From Parascedosporium putredinis (taxonomy: Eukaryota > Ascomycota > Sordariomycetes > Microascales > Microascaceae): a stretch of 64,000 nucleotides of DNA. The position numbers and the translations under genes were made by a program. The notes beneath the pieces are model-generated. The model had not been told where the DNA came from, made no database searches, and worked only from the letters and a program-made list of their open reading frames with translations. The DNA lies in NCBI GenBank assembly GCA_949357655.1, contig CASHTG010000018.1, forward strand, positions 1,054,001 through 1,118,000. The letters are read 5' to 3'. This document shows, in pieces, positions 32,533 to 44,700 of the stretch. Numbering within the stretch: position 1 is the stretch's first letter; each line of letters opens with the position of its first letter.

Positions 32533-34575
32533 AGCCGATGATTTGTGTTTTTGGAGGCTGGTCGGAACCCCTTGGCGGACGGCGAACGACAATGTGACTT
32601 CGGTCTGCGATACCCTGTAACTATTTATTCCTCGGCTTACCCCATCATTAAAGCCCCCAAGACGTTAAAAACAAAAAAGAAATTCATTAGAAGCGTTTCA
32701 GGTTTTTCAATAAGACAACTTTCTTTCTTTCTTGTTCTTTTCCCATACAGTGTATACTAGATAGAAACCGGGCTACTATCAGCACTCATCTATCTTGTCC
32801 CAAGTGCGTTTCTTACTATCCAATCCCACCAGAACTTCAAGTCCTCTTTCGATAGGTTACTCTGCTCTTGTAATAGCCAAAAGGGTGGTTTTGGTCTTAT
32901 TTTGGCATGCCCTCAACTTCGGCCCGGCTCTCATCTTTGATATCAGCCGATAACGTAGAGATGAATACGACTCGATCATGTGAACAGTCTCTTCGGGTTG
33001 GAGAGCAGGACGAAGAGAGGAATAACCCGACGTGAGGGCTCATTGGCATTGGGCATGATGCTTCTGAGGCTCTTGTAGAGCTGGGCTGAAAACCCTTGCT
33101 TCACAAGAACATTGAGACTCTTAATAGTCTAGCATGAGGGACTCTACCTTACTTGGGTTATTGTTGGAACGTGACACGAGAACGCCAAGACTAGCGATCG
33201 AAGAGGAGTTGCTCGGTTTCGAGTTTGCGATGTTGATTTAACAGGCGAACGAGACTCGTCAGAGTTGCCCCGTGGAGAGCGAAGCTTATGGCCATTGTGA
33301 ATCCAGTTGACTCAAGACCTTTGAAAATGCCCTCAGCGCGCGGCGGTAGATGGAATATGTGGCCTAACGTTGCTCCAAACTCTGGGCCAAACGAGGCGGT
33401 CATCACTCACAGTCTCGCCTGGCAAACTGATAGCGTAGGAGTCTGGTGCGAGAACATCTCGGAGTTGTTAGACCGTACCCTCCATAATTGGGTGGCTACG
33501 CCTTTTCCGGCCTAGCGGACCTCGCCGCACCCACAAAACAGCGATGAACATCAGACCAAGGGCCCATTGATTTGTTCTAATAATATGTGGTTGTGTTGTC
33601 TTTTGTTCCTGAACAGGGGTCTTGCCCAGACCATCTGCTGATTTTCGGGTGAGGTCGCCCTATTGTTGGCCTTTGTTGGAGTGCCCAAGATTATTAATGT
33701 GGCGGATCCCGAGAATTCTTATTTGGGAAAGGTACACGGAATGCCGAAAAGCACACAGTGTCATCCCTGTTAAAAATACGCATCATTATGGAGAAGTTCG
33801 CATGGGAACTTTGTACTCCGTGTGACTACGTCTGACAGACAGGTACCTTGCAGGAGCGTCTGTGGACACCTTGCAGATTCGCCGCCTTCTTCTCTGGGGC
33901 GTCATTTGCGGGAATCCGTGATCCCGTTCGACGGGCTGTGTGGATGGCCTGTTGATGACACCTGCTTGTTCTAATCAATCTTGAACTCTGTCCTTTTTTT
34001 CGTTCTTTCTTTCTTTTGCTTTCGCTCTCTGTGGATACTAATTAATAGCGTCTAGCTACGTTTTATTTCGTGCCTTGTCCGTTGCTGCCTATACCAAAAT
34101 CTACGTTGCCCCTTGGGTGGCGTTCGTGCTAATCTTGAGTTGAAAAGAACGGGACCATCTCCGAAGCCGGGTTGGGTCGATCCCCGACTCTCTTTCGTCT
34201 CAGCTTTTTCCTACAGTTGGACTTCTTCCCCCAGAACATCACCATCCTTTTCGAAACTCGTGCGGAGACAACCTACCATTCCCTCCAGTTTCGGGTTTAG
34301 AGCGTACAGCAGCGTCCCTCCTACCGAACCCGGGAATCATAGTGTCCCCCGCCAATCATAGACGAACCCCCTCAAATTAATTCTTTGTTTCCGCCCAGCA
34401 CAACCGGCCAGACCTCCCGGAAAATTCATTGCGGAGCCGATCTTCGACAAAAGGACGACATTTAGCCAGCTGTCCTCGACGACCCGGAGGCACGTTAAAT
34501 ACAGCGTTCCATCCTCGAGAAGCGTGACCGCCCTCCCCCTTCTGGCGGGTCACCATCATCACGCATCTTCAGACG
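32533..34575. other. Two-kilobase gene-poor region upstream of ERO1
   Basis: No gene I can support. A 71-codon - strand frame (33191-33406) has a somewhat membrane-like middle (GFTMAISFALHGATLTSLV) but no start context, partner exon or family match, and may be a decayed remnant. The part after about 33960 is T/C-rich and probably the ERO1 promoter and leader. Confidence 0.4.
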
Positions 34576-36606
34576 ATGCAGCTCCCATCCAAACTGCTGT
34601 GCCTAACAATTCTTACGAGTTGGACGGCGCAAGTTAGGTGCGCCGCTGCTACTGAAAATGATTGTGCGGTATGCCGCCGTTTCCCTCTTGTCTCTCTTGT
34701 CTTCCCTTCCACCTAGTGATGCTTCACTCTCCTCTTTATCTTCTTCTCTTCCCCCTCACCACCTTCAGCGGTCGGCTTAGCGGCCCCCAATGCTCTTGCA
34801 GAAGTGTCTAACAACTCTCCCCGTTTCAGATCTCACCTCGTGCGATAGTGTCGGATGCTTGCGCCTCGTATGCGACGCTCGACCGGCTCAATGCCGACGT
34901 TAAACCGGCCATTGACGCCCTCACAAAAACGACCGATTTCTTCTCCCACTACAGAGTCAACCTTTTCCACAAGCGATGTCCCTTTGGAACGATGAGAATG
35001 GCATGTGTGGCAACATCGCCTGTGCCGTTGCCACGCTCGACAATGAGGAGGATATCCCCGAGGTTTGGCGGGCTGAAGAGCTCAGCAAGCTCGAAGGTCC
35101 CCGTGCCAAGCACCCGAATAAAAGCGTGCAAATACAAGAACCCGAGAAACCTCTTGGTGGCGACCTAGGCGACGACGTAGGGAAAGCTGTGTGGTGGAGT
35201 ACGACGATGAGTGCGACGACCGAGATTACTGCGTTCCCGAGGACGAAAGCGCGACGTCAAAGGGCGACTACGTTAGCCTCCTGCAAAACCCAGAGAGGTT
35301 CACCGGCTACGCCGGCGATGGCGCGAAGCAAGTATGGGACGCCATCTACCGAGAAAACTGTTTCCAGAAGAGCTCCTTTCCCAAGTCGTCGCCACCCGGT
35401 GTTTCGGATTGGCCGCCCAAGGGCCCCGCCGCCTTGGACATCAAGCACGTACTCGAGGCCGCCGGTCGCCAGCAAGCCCTAGAACAAAAGCGCCAAGAGA
35501 GCCCCAATACCCCCTTTGTCGCGGAGACGGGCCTCGAGCTGGAGGACCAGTGCATCGAGAAGCGGGTTTTCTACCGCGTTATCTCGGGCATGCACGCGAG
35601 TATCAGCACGCATCTCTGCTGGGATTTCCTGAACCAGACGACGGGCGAGTGGACGCCCAACGTCGCCTGCTACGAGGGCCGACTGCACAAGTTCCCCGAC
35701 CGCATCAGCAACCTCTACTTCAACTACGCGCTCGTGACGCGCGCCATCGCCAAGCTGGGGCCGTACCTGCAGGGCCGCGACTACGTGTTTTGCAGCGGCG
35801 ACAAGCAGCAAAACGCCGAGACCAAGGCCAAGCTGCAGGCGGTGACGGAGGCGGCGGCGAGCGTACCGCAAATCTTTGACGAGAACCTCATGTTCCAGAA
35901 CGGCGAGGGCCCGTCGCTCAAGGAAGACTTCCGCAACCGTTTCCGCAACGTCAGCCGGCTCATGGACTGCGTCGGCTGTGACAAGTGCCGGCTGTGGGGC
36001 AAGCTGCAGACGGCGGGGTACGGCACGGCGCTCAAGGTGCTCTTCGAGTTCGACAACGCCAGTGAGGACATTCCCCGGCTCAAGCGCACGGAGCTCGTCG
36101 CCCTCTTCAACACGTACGCCCGCGTGAGCAGTTCGCTGCACGCCATTGACCAGTTCAGGACCATGGTGGACGGCCAGGCGGCGGCCAGGGAAGCCGAGGT
36201 CGTGGCCGCGTCGTTTTCGGAGGATGGGCTCGAAGATGATGAGTCTGCCGACGGCGAGGACAACGACGCCTACGAGGAAGTGGAGGATGAGCCGAGTGAG
36301 GAGAAGAAATCAAAGGAAGATGAGAATCTCAAGGATCTGTTTGATACGGAATTTGCCAAGGTCTACAAGGCTTTTAGCATTGTCTTGAAATCGTGGCTAC
36401 GTGCTCCGTTCTTCCTGTAAGTCCTACCCATACCAGTACCCGGATCCCCGACCATTTCCTCCCAATCAGAGACTGGAGACTGACTGCGAGTGCATAGCTG
36501 GGAAATTGTATCGTCGGAGATGAGACGACTATTCCAATATTACGTGGGATTGCCCGTCTCTCCCCGCGAATGGTCTCTCGAGTTCCCTCGCATGGACGAG
36601 CTATAA
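34576..36606 (+). CDS. ERO1: ERO1, endoplasmic reticulum oxidoreductin
   Basis: FAD-dependent thiol oxidase that reoxidises protein disulfide isomerase in the ER lumen. Exons: 34576-34668 (signal peptide MQLPSKLLCLTILTSW), 34830-36416 and 36498-36606. The shuttle cysteines are in YDDECDDRDYC and the active CxxCxxC is CVGCDKC within SRLMDCVGCDKCRLWGKLQT. Also present are FSHYRVNLFHKRCPFWNDENG and NCFQKSSFP. Breaks at 34983-34985 (T run) and 35180-35182 (G run) need one base each, giving about 596 residues. An acidic stretch near residues 500-540 precedes the last helices. The extreme C-terminus is MDEL, close to the HDEL/KDEL retention tetrapeptide; canonical fungal Ero1 is held by other means, so this is notable. 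Confidence 0.95.
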
Positions 36607-36991
36607 AAGGCTTCGTTTCGTTTTACGGGACTGTTTTTATTGCCCCTGTTTGCCGTTCATGGCAAGATATAAACCAAGGATGGCATTGCTGGTTGGCGTT
36701 TTTCTTTTTCTCTTTTTCTTTCTTTTTCATTCACTTGATCATATCCAGAGATATCAGAGATCAGGATGGGCTGCGCATTGCATTTGGAGAGCGGCGTTAT
36801 ACGGAGTTGGTCCGCCGAGACAAGGACATTCCTGTCTCTTTCCGGTTTTATCTATCAGAATCAGAGATAGGAGCCCTATCAAACAATATAGAGATTAACA
36901 CACTTTATTCGACGGACATGCGTGTTACACAGTCTATTGCAGGCTAGGGCATCAACTCGCTTCCCCGTGCACAACAAGTAGTCGTGATTTT
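36607..36991. other. Convergent 3' region between ERO1 and USB1
   Basis: 385 nt, with T-rich tracts on the + strand after the ERO1 stop (about 36690-36730). No gene or repeat recognised. Confidence 0.4.
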
Positions 36992-38208
36992 CTACCAATC
37001 GAAAAGGGCCTTCTTTGACATGCCCCCGTTTTTATCCAGGCCCACATGAGTGACCACGTTTCCAATCTTGACCTTGACGCCGCTAACCTCCAGTGCCCAT
37101 TCCTTGATCCTATCCAATGGCGTCTCCGGATGGCGGTCGTCTCGGCCGAGCACCCGATCGGCGTCGGGAACATGGTCGAGCGTCCAGGCGAGAGAGATGT
37201 GGAACGCATTCTCGTCAGGACCAGAACCGCCCGGCTTTTGGTAGAGCAAGGGCAGGTGAAGCGACTGCGCAGCAGCGTTGCATTTTCGAAGTAGAGTCGT
37301 GAGGGGTTTCTGGGAGCGTGAGAGGCAGTCGACGACGGCGACGCGGCTTGAGGCGAGTCACGGGGTGCGGAGTCTTTGGGCGCGGGGAGGACGGGCGGAC
37401 GCCGAGGACGAGAAACGTGCGGTCCGAGTCGGGGGAACGGAAGAATTTGAGGGTGTAGGGCTCTATGTAGAAGCTGGCGGGGGCCAACGGGCGTGTTAGT
37501 GGGGGCGAGATGTTGCATTGTTCTTTTGTTTCTAAGCACTTGCCGCGGACCACTACGAGGGGAAACCTACGGGCCGATGGATGCCGCGTGCACGGCGGTG
37601 GTGATGGAGTCGAGGAAGCCGTCCTTGTTCGCTGTCGTCAGGGGCAAGGGCCGGGAGAGGCTGATGTGCAAGGGGAGCGGGCGCCGAGGTCGCTTGTGAG
37701 GAGCGAGGTGAGGGCTGTGGTGGCGGGGAGCCGCGTTTGTATGTGCTGGATGAGGGCGATGAGGGTTTCGTGTTCTTGGGGGAAGGGTGCCCTGGGGAAC
37801 TGTCAGCGACTAGTTTGAAAGTTGTGGTTTTTAAAAGGAAAGATTTGCGTTTCTATAGCTCAGTCACTCAGGCGAGAGGGTTGTGAAAATGGAAAGAAGA
37901 GTCCTCACATTCAATGTAGACGTGCGACGGCCAGTTGCCGGCCACGTGCGGGTTTAGCCGCTTGCGGCCCTGGTGCAGCGAAGGGTCATCGACGGTGCTC
38001 TGGCGGACGGTGGAGGCGTACAGGTCGTGAAAGTTGGCCGGGAGGGGAGGGAGGGAAGGTTTCGGGGGCATGGGGCTGTGGTGGTGGTGGTGGGCGAGGG
38101 TGAAGGAACGGAGGCGGCGGCCGACTTCCGGCGCTTGGGGTTAGGTTCGGCGCCGGAGGAGTCGGATTCGGGGGCGGAGTCGGAGTCGGAGTAGTCTACT
38201 AGACCCAT
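36992..38208 (-). CDS. USB1: U6 snRNA phosphodiesterase Usb1
   Basis: 3'-5' exonuclease of the 2H phosphodiesterase superfamily that trims and seals the U6 snRNA 3' end. It starts MGLVDYSDSDSAPESDS at 38208. The first catalytic HxS motif is HISLSRPLP, the second HISLAWTLD; HVAGNWPSHVYIEW is also conserved. Exons: 38208-37909, 37791-37571 and 37473-36992. Five single-base losses, all in C runs of the coding strand (38072-38075, 37778-37782, 37672-37675, 37384-37387, 37303-37306), must be repaired; then phases agree and the length is about 335 residues. This is the most heavily broken gene in the window, yet both catalytic motifs and the frame between breaks are intact. Confidence 0.9.
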
Positions 38209-38715
38209 GAGGAGGTTGCGGCCCGAGTGGGAACGGATTTCTTTTTTTTCTTTTTTTCTTTTTTTCTGGCTCTGTTTTAGCCTTGGTTTGGAAAGAGGTT
38301 GGGGTGTGTGTATGTGTGTGTGTGACGCAATGGGTTACGAGTGGTTTTTTCCTTATTGGATTCGTTGGAACTGCAGGATTCGAGTACATGTACATTACAT
38401 GGGAGGTTTTGGTGGGGAACCATTAAGCGCTGCAGGGATCTATTCCAACGGATCCAGATCAAGATGGCTCAAGGCCCATCAATCGGATTACCACTGAGAG
38501 TTTAGTTGGTGCGGGACTAATCCTTGTGATCTATGGATTAGAGTATGATGCAGGGACCACACAACCCTCAAAGGCATCGATACGATGTATGGAGTGTGAG
38601 GCTTTGTTTGGAAGAAGACGAAAGTTGCACACTAGATGCAGCTAGTTCCCGCTACGCTGCCTCGCCATGCTCGATCGACGGTCATGCCTTCAAGACAGAT
38701 CATCTTTAGGCCTGC

Positions 38716-38749
38716 TATAAATTAGAGATATCAATATCTCTAATTTATA
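38716..38749. repeat. Perfect 16-bp inverted repeat with 2-nt loop
   Basis: TATAAATTAGAGATAT, then CA, then the exact reverse complement. The flanks also partly mirror each other (AGGCC and GATC on both sides at similar distance), extending an imperfect palindrome to about 38695-38765. It could be a MITE-like element or fold-back repeat; no terminal target duplication is clear. Confidence 0.85.
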
Positions 38750-38796
38750 CTAGGCCCGCTGATCTTGAGAGCGGTTACAATCTAGACCCTTTTGCC

Positions 38797-38816
38797 AGAG
38801 AGAGAGAGAGAGAGAG
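38797..38816 (+). repeat. AG dinucleotide microsatellite, ten units
   Basis: Uninterrupted (AG)10 in intergenic DNA. No link to any gene is apparent. Confidence 0.9.
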
Positions 38817-40324
38817 TTGGTTCTGGGGATGAAGTCAGCTCTCTAGCAAGTGACATGGCAATGATGAGAAGAAATATCCGTCCTCCTGCACCATTGGCAA
38901 CATGAGGTTAATTATTTCACTCGCTAAATGCCAAATCATGTAGTTCTCCTTTTTTCGTTTCCTTTTTTCTTTTCCCCCGAATTACTCCCAGTTTTGCGTG
39001 GCGGAAAGAGTCATCAATTTTGATCCAGTCTCTCCCGCCTCTGCTTGTGGGATCTATTATTGATGGTGTCATTGCCGGATCCGCGGGTTGCGTGACGTCA
39101 CCCAACCCAAGCCCCAAGCTTCTAGCCCAAGCACCCACTACAAACACAACGAAACGGGGTCTAGCGAGATTTCAACAACAGTCGTTCCCCTAACTTGTCT
39201 CGCTTCTATTCTTAAAAGAAAAGAAAAAAATGGTGGAAGGTTGCGTTAGACGAGACGAAGACAAAAGACTAGAGCTGAGCTGAGCTAGAGCGATGGATGA
39301 GTTCAATGATTTCACAAATAACTTTGGACTAATCTTGAACTCGACTTGAAATCGCCTAAATCCAATGGCCAGCACATGGCGAATACGAACAGCGCACGAG
39401 GAGAAAAGAAAGATGGGTCCGTCCATATGAAGGGATTGCGTGGAGAGCTCCACCCGAAATCATGATGACAATGCGCCATCACCACTCACCACTCATGACT
39501 TCACCTGATAAGCCATACCGCAGCCACACCCTGCCCCCGTCCAGTCTGGTCTTTCCAGCCGCATCCCAGGGTACAATGATACTTGCGCGTCCTCGACCGA
39601 TACAGACTTGATAGACAATGCAATAGTAGATCAATAGATGCCTTGGCAACTTGGCTTCACAGCCAGACAAGCAGACAACCGCACTGCGCGCGCATGTACA
39701 CGTAATGCCCCTTGTCCCCAGTTTTCCACCCTAAAAGAAAGAGAGTGGAAAAAGACGGTGGGCTCGGGTGTACCTGTCTAAACCAAGGAAGCGTAGGTTC
39801 GTTTCTCTAGTAGCTTTTGCCAACCCGCGCAGATCCAACGTAACCCTTCCATCTCTTCCGGACTACCCGGGACTGTTCGTCACCCACCGCCGGCACCACG
39901 CACGCATACACACACATACACACATACACACGCCACCCCCTTGTTCCACCTCTCTTTTACCCTTCTAGTACTTGAAAGCTCACATCCCTCCATTTGTGTC
40001 TCTGTTTCTTTTGAAACACTTTCCTAATCTTTCCATCTGTGAATCTCCATCTCCACGTTTTTCCTGAACAACCCAACACACACACGGAGACCCAATCACT
40101 CTACCGCAAACCAAACTCAACTCAAGCTTGATCACCTTATCGCATCACCCCATCCCCACCCGACAGGTAAATATCGACCCCAAGCTCTCCAATCTCTTCT
40201 CTTCCTCTCCCCAAAACGCTTCAAGCAAAGTGTTCGACACACACATCGTACTCACATCTTCGCACCGCAGGGCCCTCTTCCCATCTACAAACACACATCC
40301 TGGTACGCACCATCCATCGCCACG

Positions 40325-41098
40325 ATGACCAGCCCCACCGAACCCAAGACCGGCCGTCCGCGCCGGCAAACATTCACCCGCCCGGACCCCATCGACGTCC
40401 TCGACAACACCCCCATCGGCGGCGCCTACCACCACGGCGGACCCTACGACGCCACCCTCGCCGCCAACAACCTCAACTCCAAGTACTCCCCGTCGCCGCC
40501 GTCCACGACTCCAACATGGCCGCTCTCAAAGCCACCCCGCGCGCCTACGTCAACGACTCCTCACCAAGCACGTGCCCCTCCAAGGCACCGCCACCGTGCC
40601 CCCGGGCCACGCCGACTTTGACGGCCAAATCATGGACTACGAGGAGGGCGCCGACTTGATGAGGGAACCCGACGCCAAGGGCGGAGCCTACAAGCGCTGG
40701 GAAGGAGTCGTATGTTTCCGTCTCAGATTTCTTTTTTTCTTGGATCCGTTCACTAACAGAAACACCCGCTTTTGCAGCCCTACCACCCCGACGACCTCAA
40801 AGGCAAAGGCGAACCCTCCTACACCTTTGAAGAATCCGAAAAGTCCCGCCGCCGCCTCCGCAACTCCTCCGGCAACTCCCCCACCGCAGACTCGGGCTCG
40901 GCCTACGAGATGACGCGCGGCCCCCACCTCGACTCCAAGGGCTTCGCCAAGAACTCCTCGGTCGAGGTCCGCAAGCGGAGCGTCAGCGACGTCCCCAAGT
41001 ACACCCCCGTCGACCACGACGACGCTTCTTCCGGCGGCCATCACCACCTCGGCCTACGACGGCGGTGGGGGAGCCTAAGGAGGAAGGCTGCCAGCTAA
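40325..41098 (+). CDS. Conserved small fungal protein with HHGGPYD motif, function unknown
   Basis: Two exons, 40325-40709 and 40778-41098, give 235 residues after adding one C at 40488-40491 and one at 40559-40560. Conserved-looking blocks: RPRRQTFTRPDPIDVLDNTP, AYHHGGPYDATLAANNLNSK, SNMAALKATPRAYVNDSL, PLQGTATVPPGHADF and IMDYEEGADLMREPDA, with a basic tail GLRRRWGSLRRKAAS. I recognise the pattern from hypothetical proteins of other filamentous ascomycetes but know no function. There is no signal peptide, membrane helix or catalytic motif; the protein is largely polar and probably disordered with short linear motifs. Confidence 0.75.
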
Positions 41099-41795
41099 AA
41101 AAGATTCTCGGGCGGCTTTTTTGGCGGTGGTGAGCGGAATGAGGGGCGTATAGACGGAGTAGTGGGCGAGCTTGTATTTTTTATTTTTCTTATTTTGGGG
41201 GTCTTTCTTCTCTGTACTACATCTGTTGTTCGCTATTACACATAGACTTTTTTGGCCTACTTACCGGGTTACACGTTGCACGAGAACAAGTATTGTTCCA
41301 ATGAGGATAGTCATGACATCTCATCCGATAAATCAAAACCTTTCTACAATCTTGGATCTTAGTCCCACGCTTCACGGAACGCGGGTGTAAGTAAGGAGGG
41401 GTGAGCCGAAGCGATCTCGCACCATCTCAGATTATTGAGACGCCACGGTTTCACATGTCGAAGACTAGGCAGCTGCGTAGTTGGTAGGCCATTCACCATT
41501 CACTCAATTCATGGGTAAGAACTTGCTAAGTAAACTGTATCGTGTGTGCTCATCCTTTCATTTTTCCCCTCTCCTCCCACTTGGCATCCACGTCATGAGG
41601 TTACGTATTCCTGCCAACCGCCTAGTAAATCCTACGGACCCTCCCTCTCCTTCCGCGGGCAGAAAGAAGAAAGAGACCCATAGATTCGAGAATATATGCA
41701 CATGTCCCGCGCCAAGATATTCTCTTTTTTTTAAAGGAACCATATCCACACACCACACTCATTCCTAGTCATGCACACATAGCCACCCCCGCCGA
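41099..41795. other. Convergent 3' region between HHGGPYD gene and CFT1
   Basis: About 700 nt, AT-richer than the flanking genes, containing T runs. No gene recognised. Confidence 0.4.
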
Positions 41796-44700
41796 TTAAA
41801 AGTACGCAAGCCCCGTCCAGCCCAACAACGAGTCCAGCTCCGCCCTCACCTGCTCTACCCCAGAGTACCCCGTCTTCCCCGCCAGCTCCGCCTTTCGCCC
41901 CGTGCCGAGCTCGCCCCAGCGCGCCAAAACCGCCCCGTCAATCATTGTCCTGCCACTCGCCGTGTCCACCCCTACCGCCCCGGCCGCCGGGTGCGGCATC
42001 CTATACGCCTTAGGATTGGTACCGGCCGACACGGGCAACGCGGTGACGAGCTGCGCGGAGAGGGAGAGCAGACGACGGTACGCCGCCTCTGAGAGGGGCG
42101 AGATGGCCGCGAGCATACCGCTCTCCGACGCTAGGAGGAGGATGTGGTTATGGAACGTGCCCGGCTCCGCCCCGTTATTCTGGAGTCCGGATGCCGGGGT
42201 TACCGTGCGTGGGAGGAGAAGAGTTATGGTTGGTCCGTTTGAGGCTGTGCAGAACGACGTCTTGTGCAGGAGAAGATGACCCTGGAGAGATTTGGGGTCT
42301 AGATGTATGACAAGTTAGGTTAGTCACTGCTTTTTCTTGTTGATAGTGAGGGGAAGGGGGTTACGTGGCTTTGGGGAGTGACGGCAAAAACAAAACGCCG
42401 ATACGGAAACAAACTTACGCTCTGGGTCATACTGGAGTACGTGGATCTCGCCCCCATATCCGCCGCAATCAGGTACAAGTTCTTCCCGTCCGGAAGAAAG
42501 TCAGCCGTCGCAATCTCCAAGTCCGTCGTGCTCTTGCCAAACAGCTGCATCTTGTACGGTTCCTCCGTGCACCCCGTGAACCACACGCCCTTGGTCGCGT
42601 CCGCCATGACGCAGAGCCCCGACGCCCGCAGCTCCTTGGCCGCCGTCACGTAGCAGCTCATGTCCATGAACGCGACCGGGAGTAAGGACCCGTCTTCCTT
42701 GAGGCCGCGGACCATGCACTTTTGGCCCTGGGCCACCAGCATCAGGCCTTGCGTGCCGATCTCGCTCACCGCCGTCACCGCGCCCCGGGGAATCTCCTCC
42801 TTGGCCACGAGCTTCAGCAGTTTGTTGGTCTCGGGCTTGCCCGCCTCGGGAATCACGACCACGACGTCGTACACGTACACTCGGCCGCGGATCGGCAGGT
42901 CTTCGCCCTTGCGCGTGCCCGTACCCACGACGATGAGCTGACGGCGCTCCTTTGTCACCTCGGACACCTCAAGGTTGAGAGCCTTGAGGCACAGCACGTC
43001 TTCGTACGGCTCGTAATCTATCGTCTGGATCACGCTCCAGTTGGCCGGGTTGACGAGTTTGACCTGTCCGCGCTGGACCATGGGCTTCAGGTCAATGTTT
43101 TCCCGCGCCCACTCCTTGCGGTGCTCGTCGTCCTTGGGAAGCTCAAACGGCTCGAGGACGCTACCGCCTACGGTATACGTCTCCATTGCCGAGTGGTACG
43201 CAATCTGCTTCAGGTTGAATCCCATGGGTATCTTGCGGACCGAAACGCCCAGCTCCGCAAAGCTGGTCTTGGGCGGGAGCTGGGTCACTCGCGCGATGCC
43301 CTCTGAATCGGCGTAGATGAACCCCTTTCGCATCCTTCCGTATGGAATGAGCTGAGGCCCCTGACGGCACATCCTTGGAGCCCAACCAGTTTGGGTGTGC
43401 TCTTGCTGCTCTTGATCAAAAGCTCGGCGAAACGCCAGGAAGGAAGACGGTACTGTAACCGCCGATATTGGAACAGGCCCTGAGCGGGACAAACCGCGGC
43501 TCTTGCGGCGCCGTGTCATCTTGAGGAGGGGAGGTTCGGGTGTGGCGGCGAGCGTCGGGTTTCGAAGTTTCAGGAATTGCAGCGCTTTGCTGTCGTCTTC
43601 TTCCCCGCTTCGGAGCACCGGCTGATAGATGGTGAGGTCGTTTGTAGAGTTTCTTGCCTAGAGCGTAGTTAGTATTTATCCAGTGGTGTCCGAGTTGTAT
43701 TCGGTTTAGAGGGAGTAGGGAGTCGATACGTACAATAAGATAGGGAGACTTGTGAGTAGTATCGCCGAGATCGGTCACCAGGATCTCCGTTAGCGTCTCC
43801 TTGGGCGTACCCCTTCGGGTGCTAAACTCTGCGGATAATATGGGGGAGATAGGCGAGCCCCTCTGCTACGAAGATGGGCTTGCTCAGGTCAGGGAGAGAG
43901 TAGACCTATATCTTGTTAGTGCGACGGAAACTCGCAGAGAGATGGAGATGGAGAGGGAAAAGGAGGGGTCAGCTGCCTACATAAAGAGCGCCGGAGGTGC
44001 TGACGAGGAAAGCAAGGATAGTGGGCGTGGTCGTTCCCTTGCCCGCCCTCGTAAAATGGCCGTCCACATCCGTATACAGGCATCCGTTCAACCACTTGGT
44101 CGAAACGAGCCTCTCGTCCAGTCGTTCCATCTCTTCAAGCTCGCAATTCTTGTCGATCTGTGCTATCCAAACGCTAGAATCGTCTCGAATGAGCAAAAGG
44201 AAGGGATCTGCAATGCTTCCGCTGACGACCCTCGGGTCCGAGCCCGTGTCCTCATCCAGCATCGGGATGATTTGCGATAGCCCGAGATCTAATCACAACG
44301 GGTTAGTATCAGCTCCTCCCGTCGATAAGCGTTGGCTTTTAAGTATATCGCCCTTACCTCCATCGTAACACCGCACCTCGGATTTGAGAACTTGGATGAC
44401 CCTCTTGTGCTTGCCCATCGAGCCGGCTTCGACCGTGAATCCAGCGGCGGGGTCGAATTCGGTCCCCGTCAGGGCTTCGAAGCCGGCGGCAGTAACGGCA
44501 TATACATCCGACGTCTCATAACCGTCGAGATCTACCTTTGCCACAATCATGAACCGGTCAAACTCGGTCGCCGCGCCGTAGTCGCTTCCAATAGCGGCCG
44601 AGATATCCTTTTCCGCCTGAAGCGTCTTGGAAATAGGCTTCTGGACGGACATGGTCCAAAATCCCCTAGCTTCCGGAAACTCGAAGCGGCCAATTACTTT

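Larger units (their letters stand above)
38209..40324. other. Two-kilobase intergenic region with low-complexity DNA and a palindrome
   Basis: Contains T-rich tracts with spaced C (38241-38275), a TG-rich stretch (about 38306-38325), a perfect 16-bp inverted repeat at 38716-38749, an AG dinucleotide run at 38797-38816 and CA-rich leader-like sequence near 39900-40090. No conserved coding frame found. The last 350 nt are probably the promoter and leader of the next gene. Confidence 0.5.

Noticed and set aside
33191..33406. Small membrane-like - strand ORF upstream of ERO1 as a gene
   Set aside because: Only 71 codons, no flanking exon, no recognisable family; kept only as a possible remnant.
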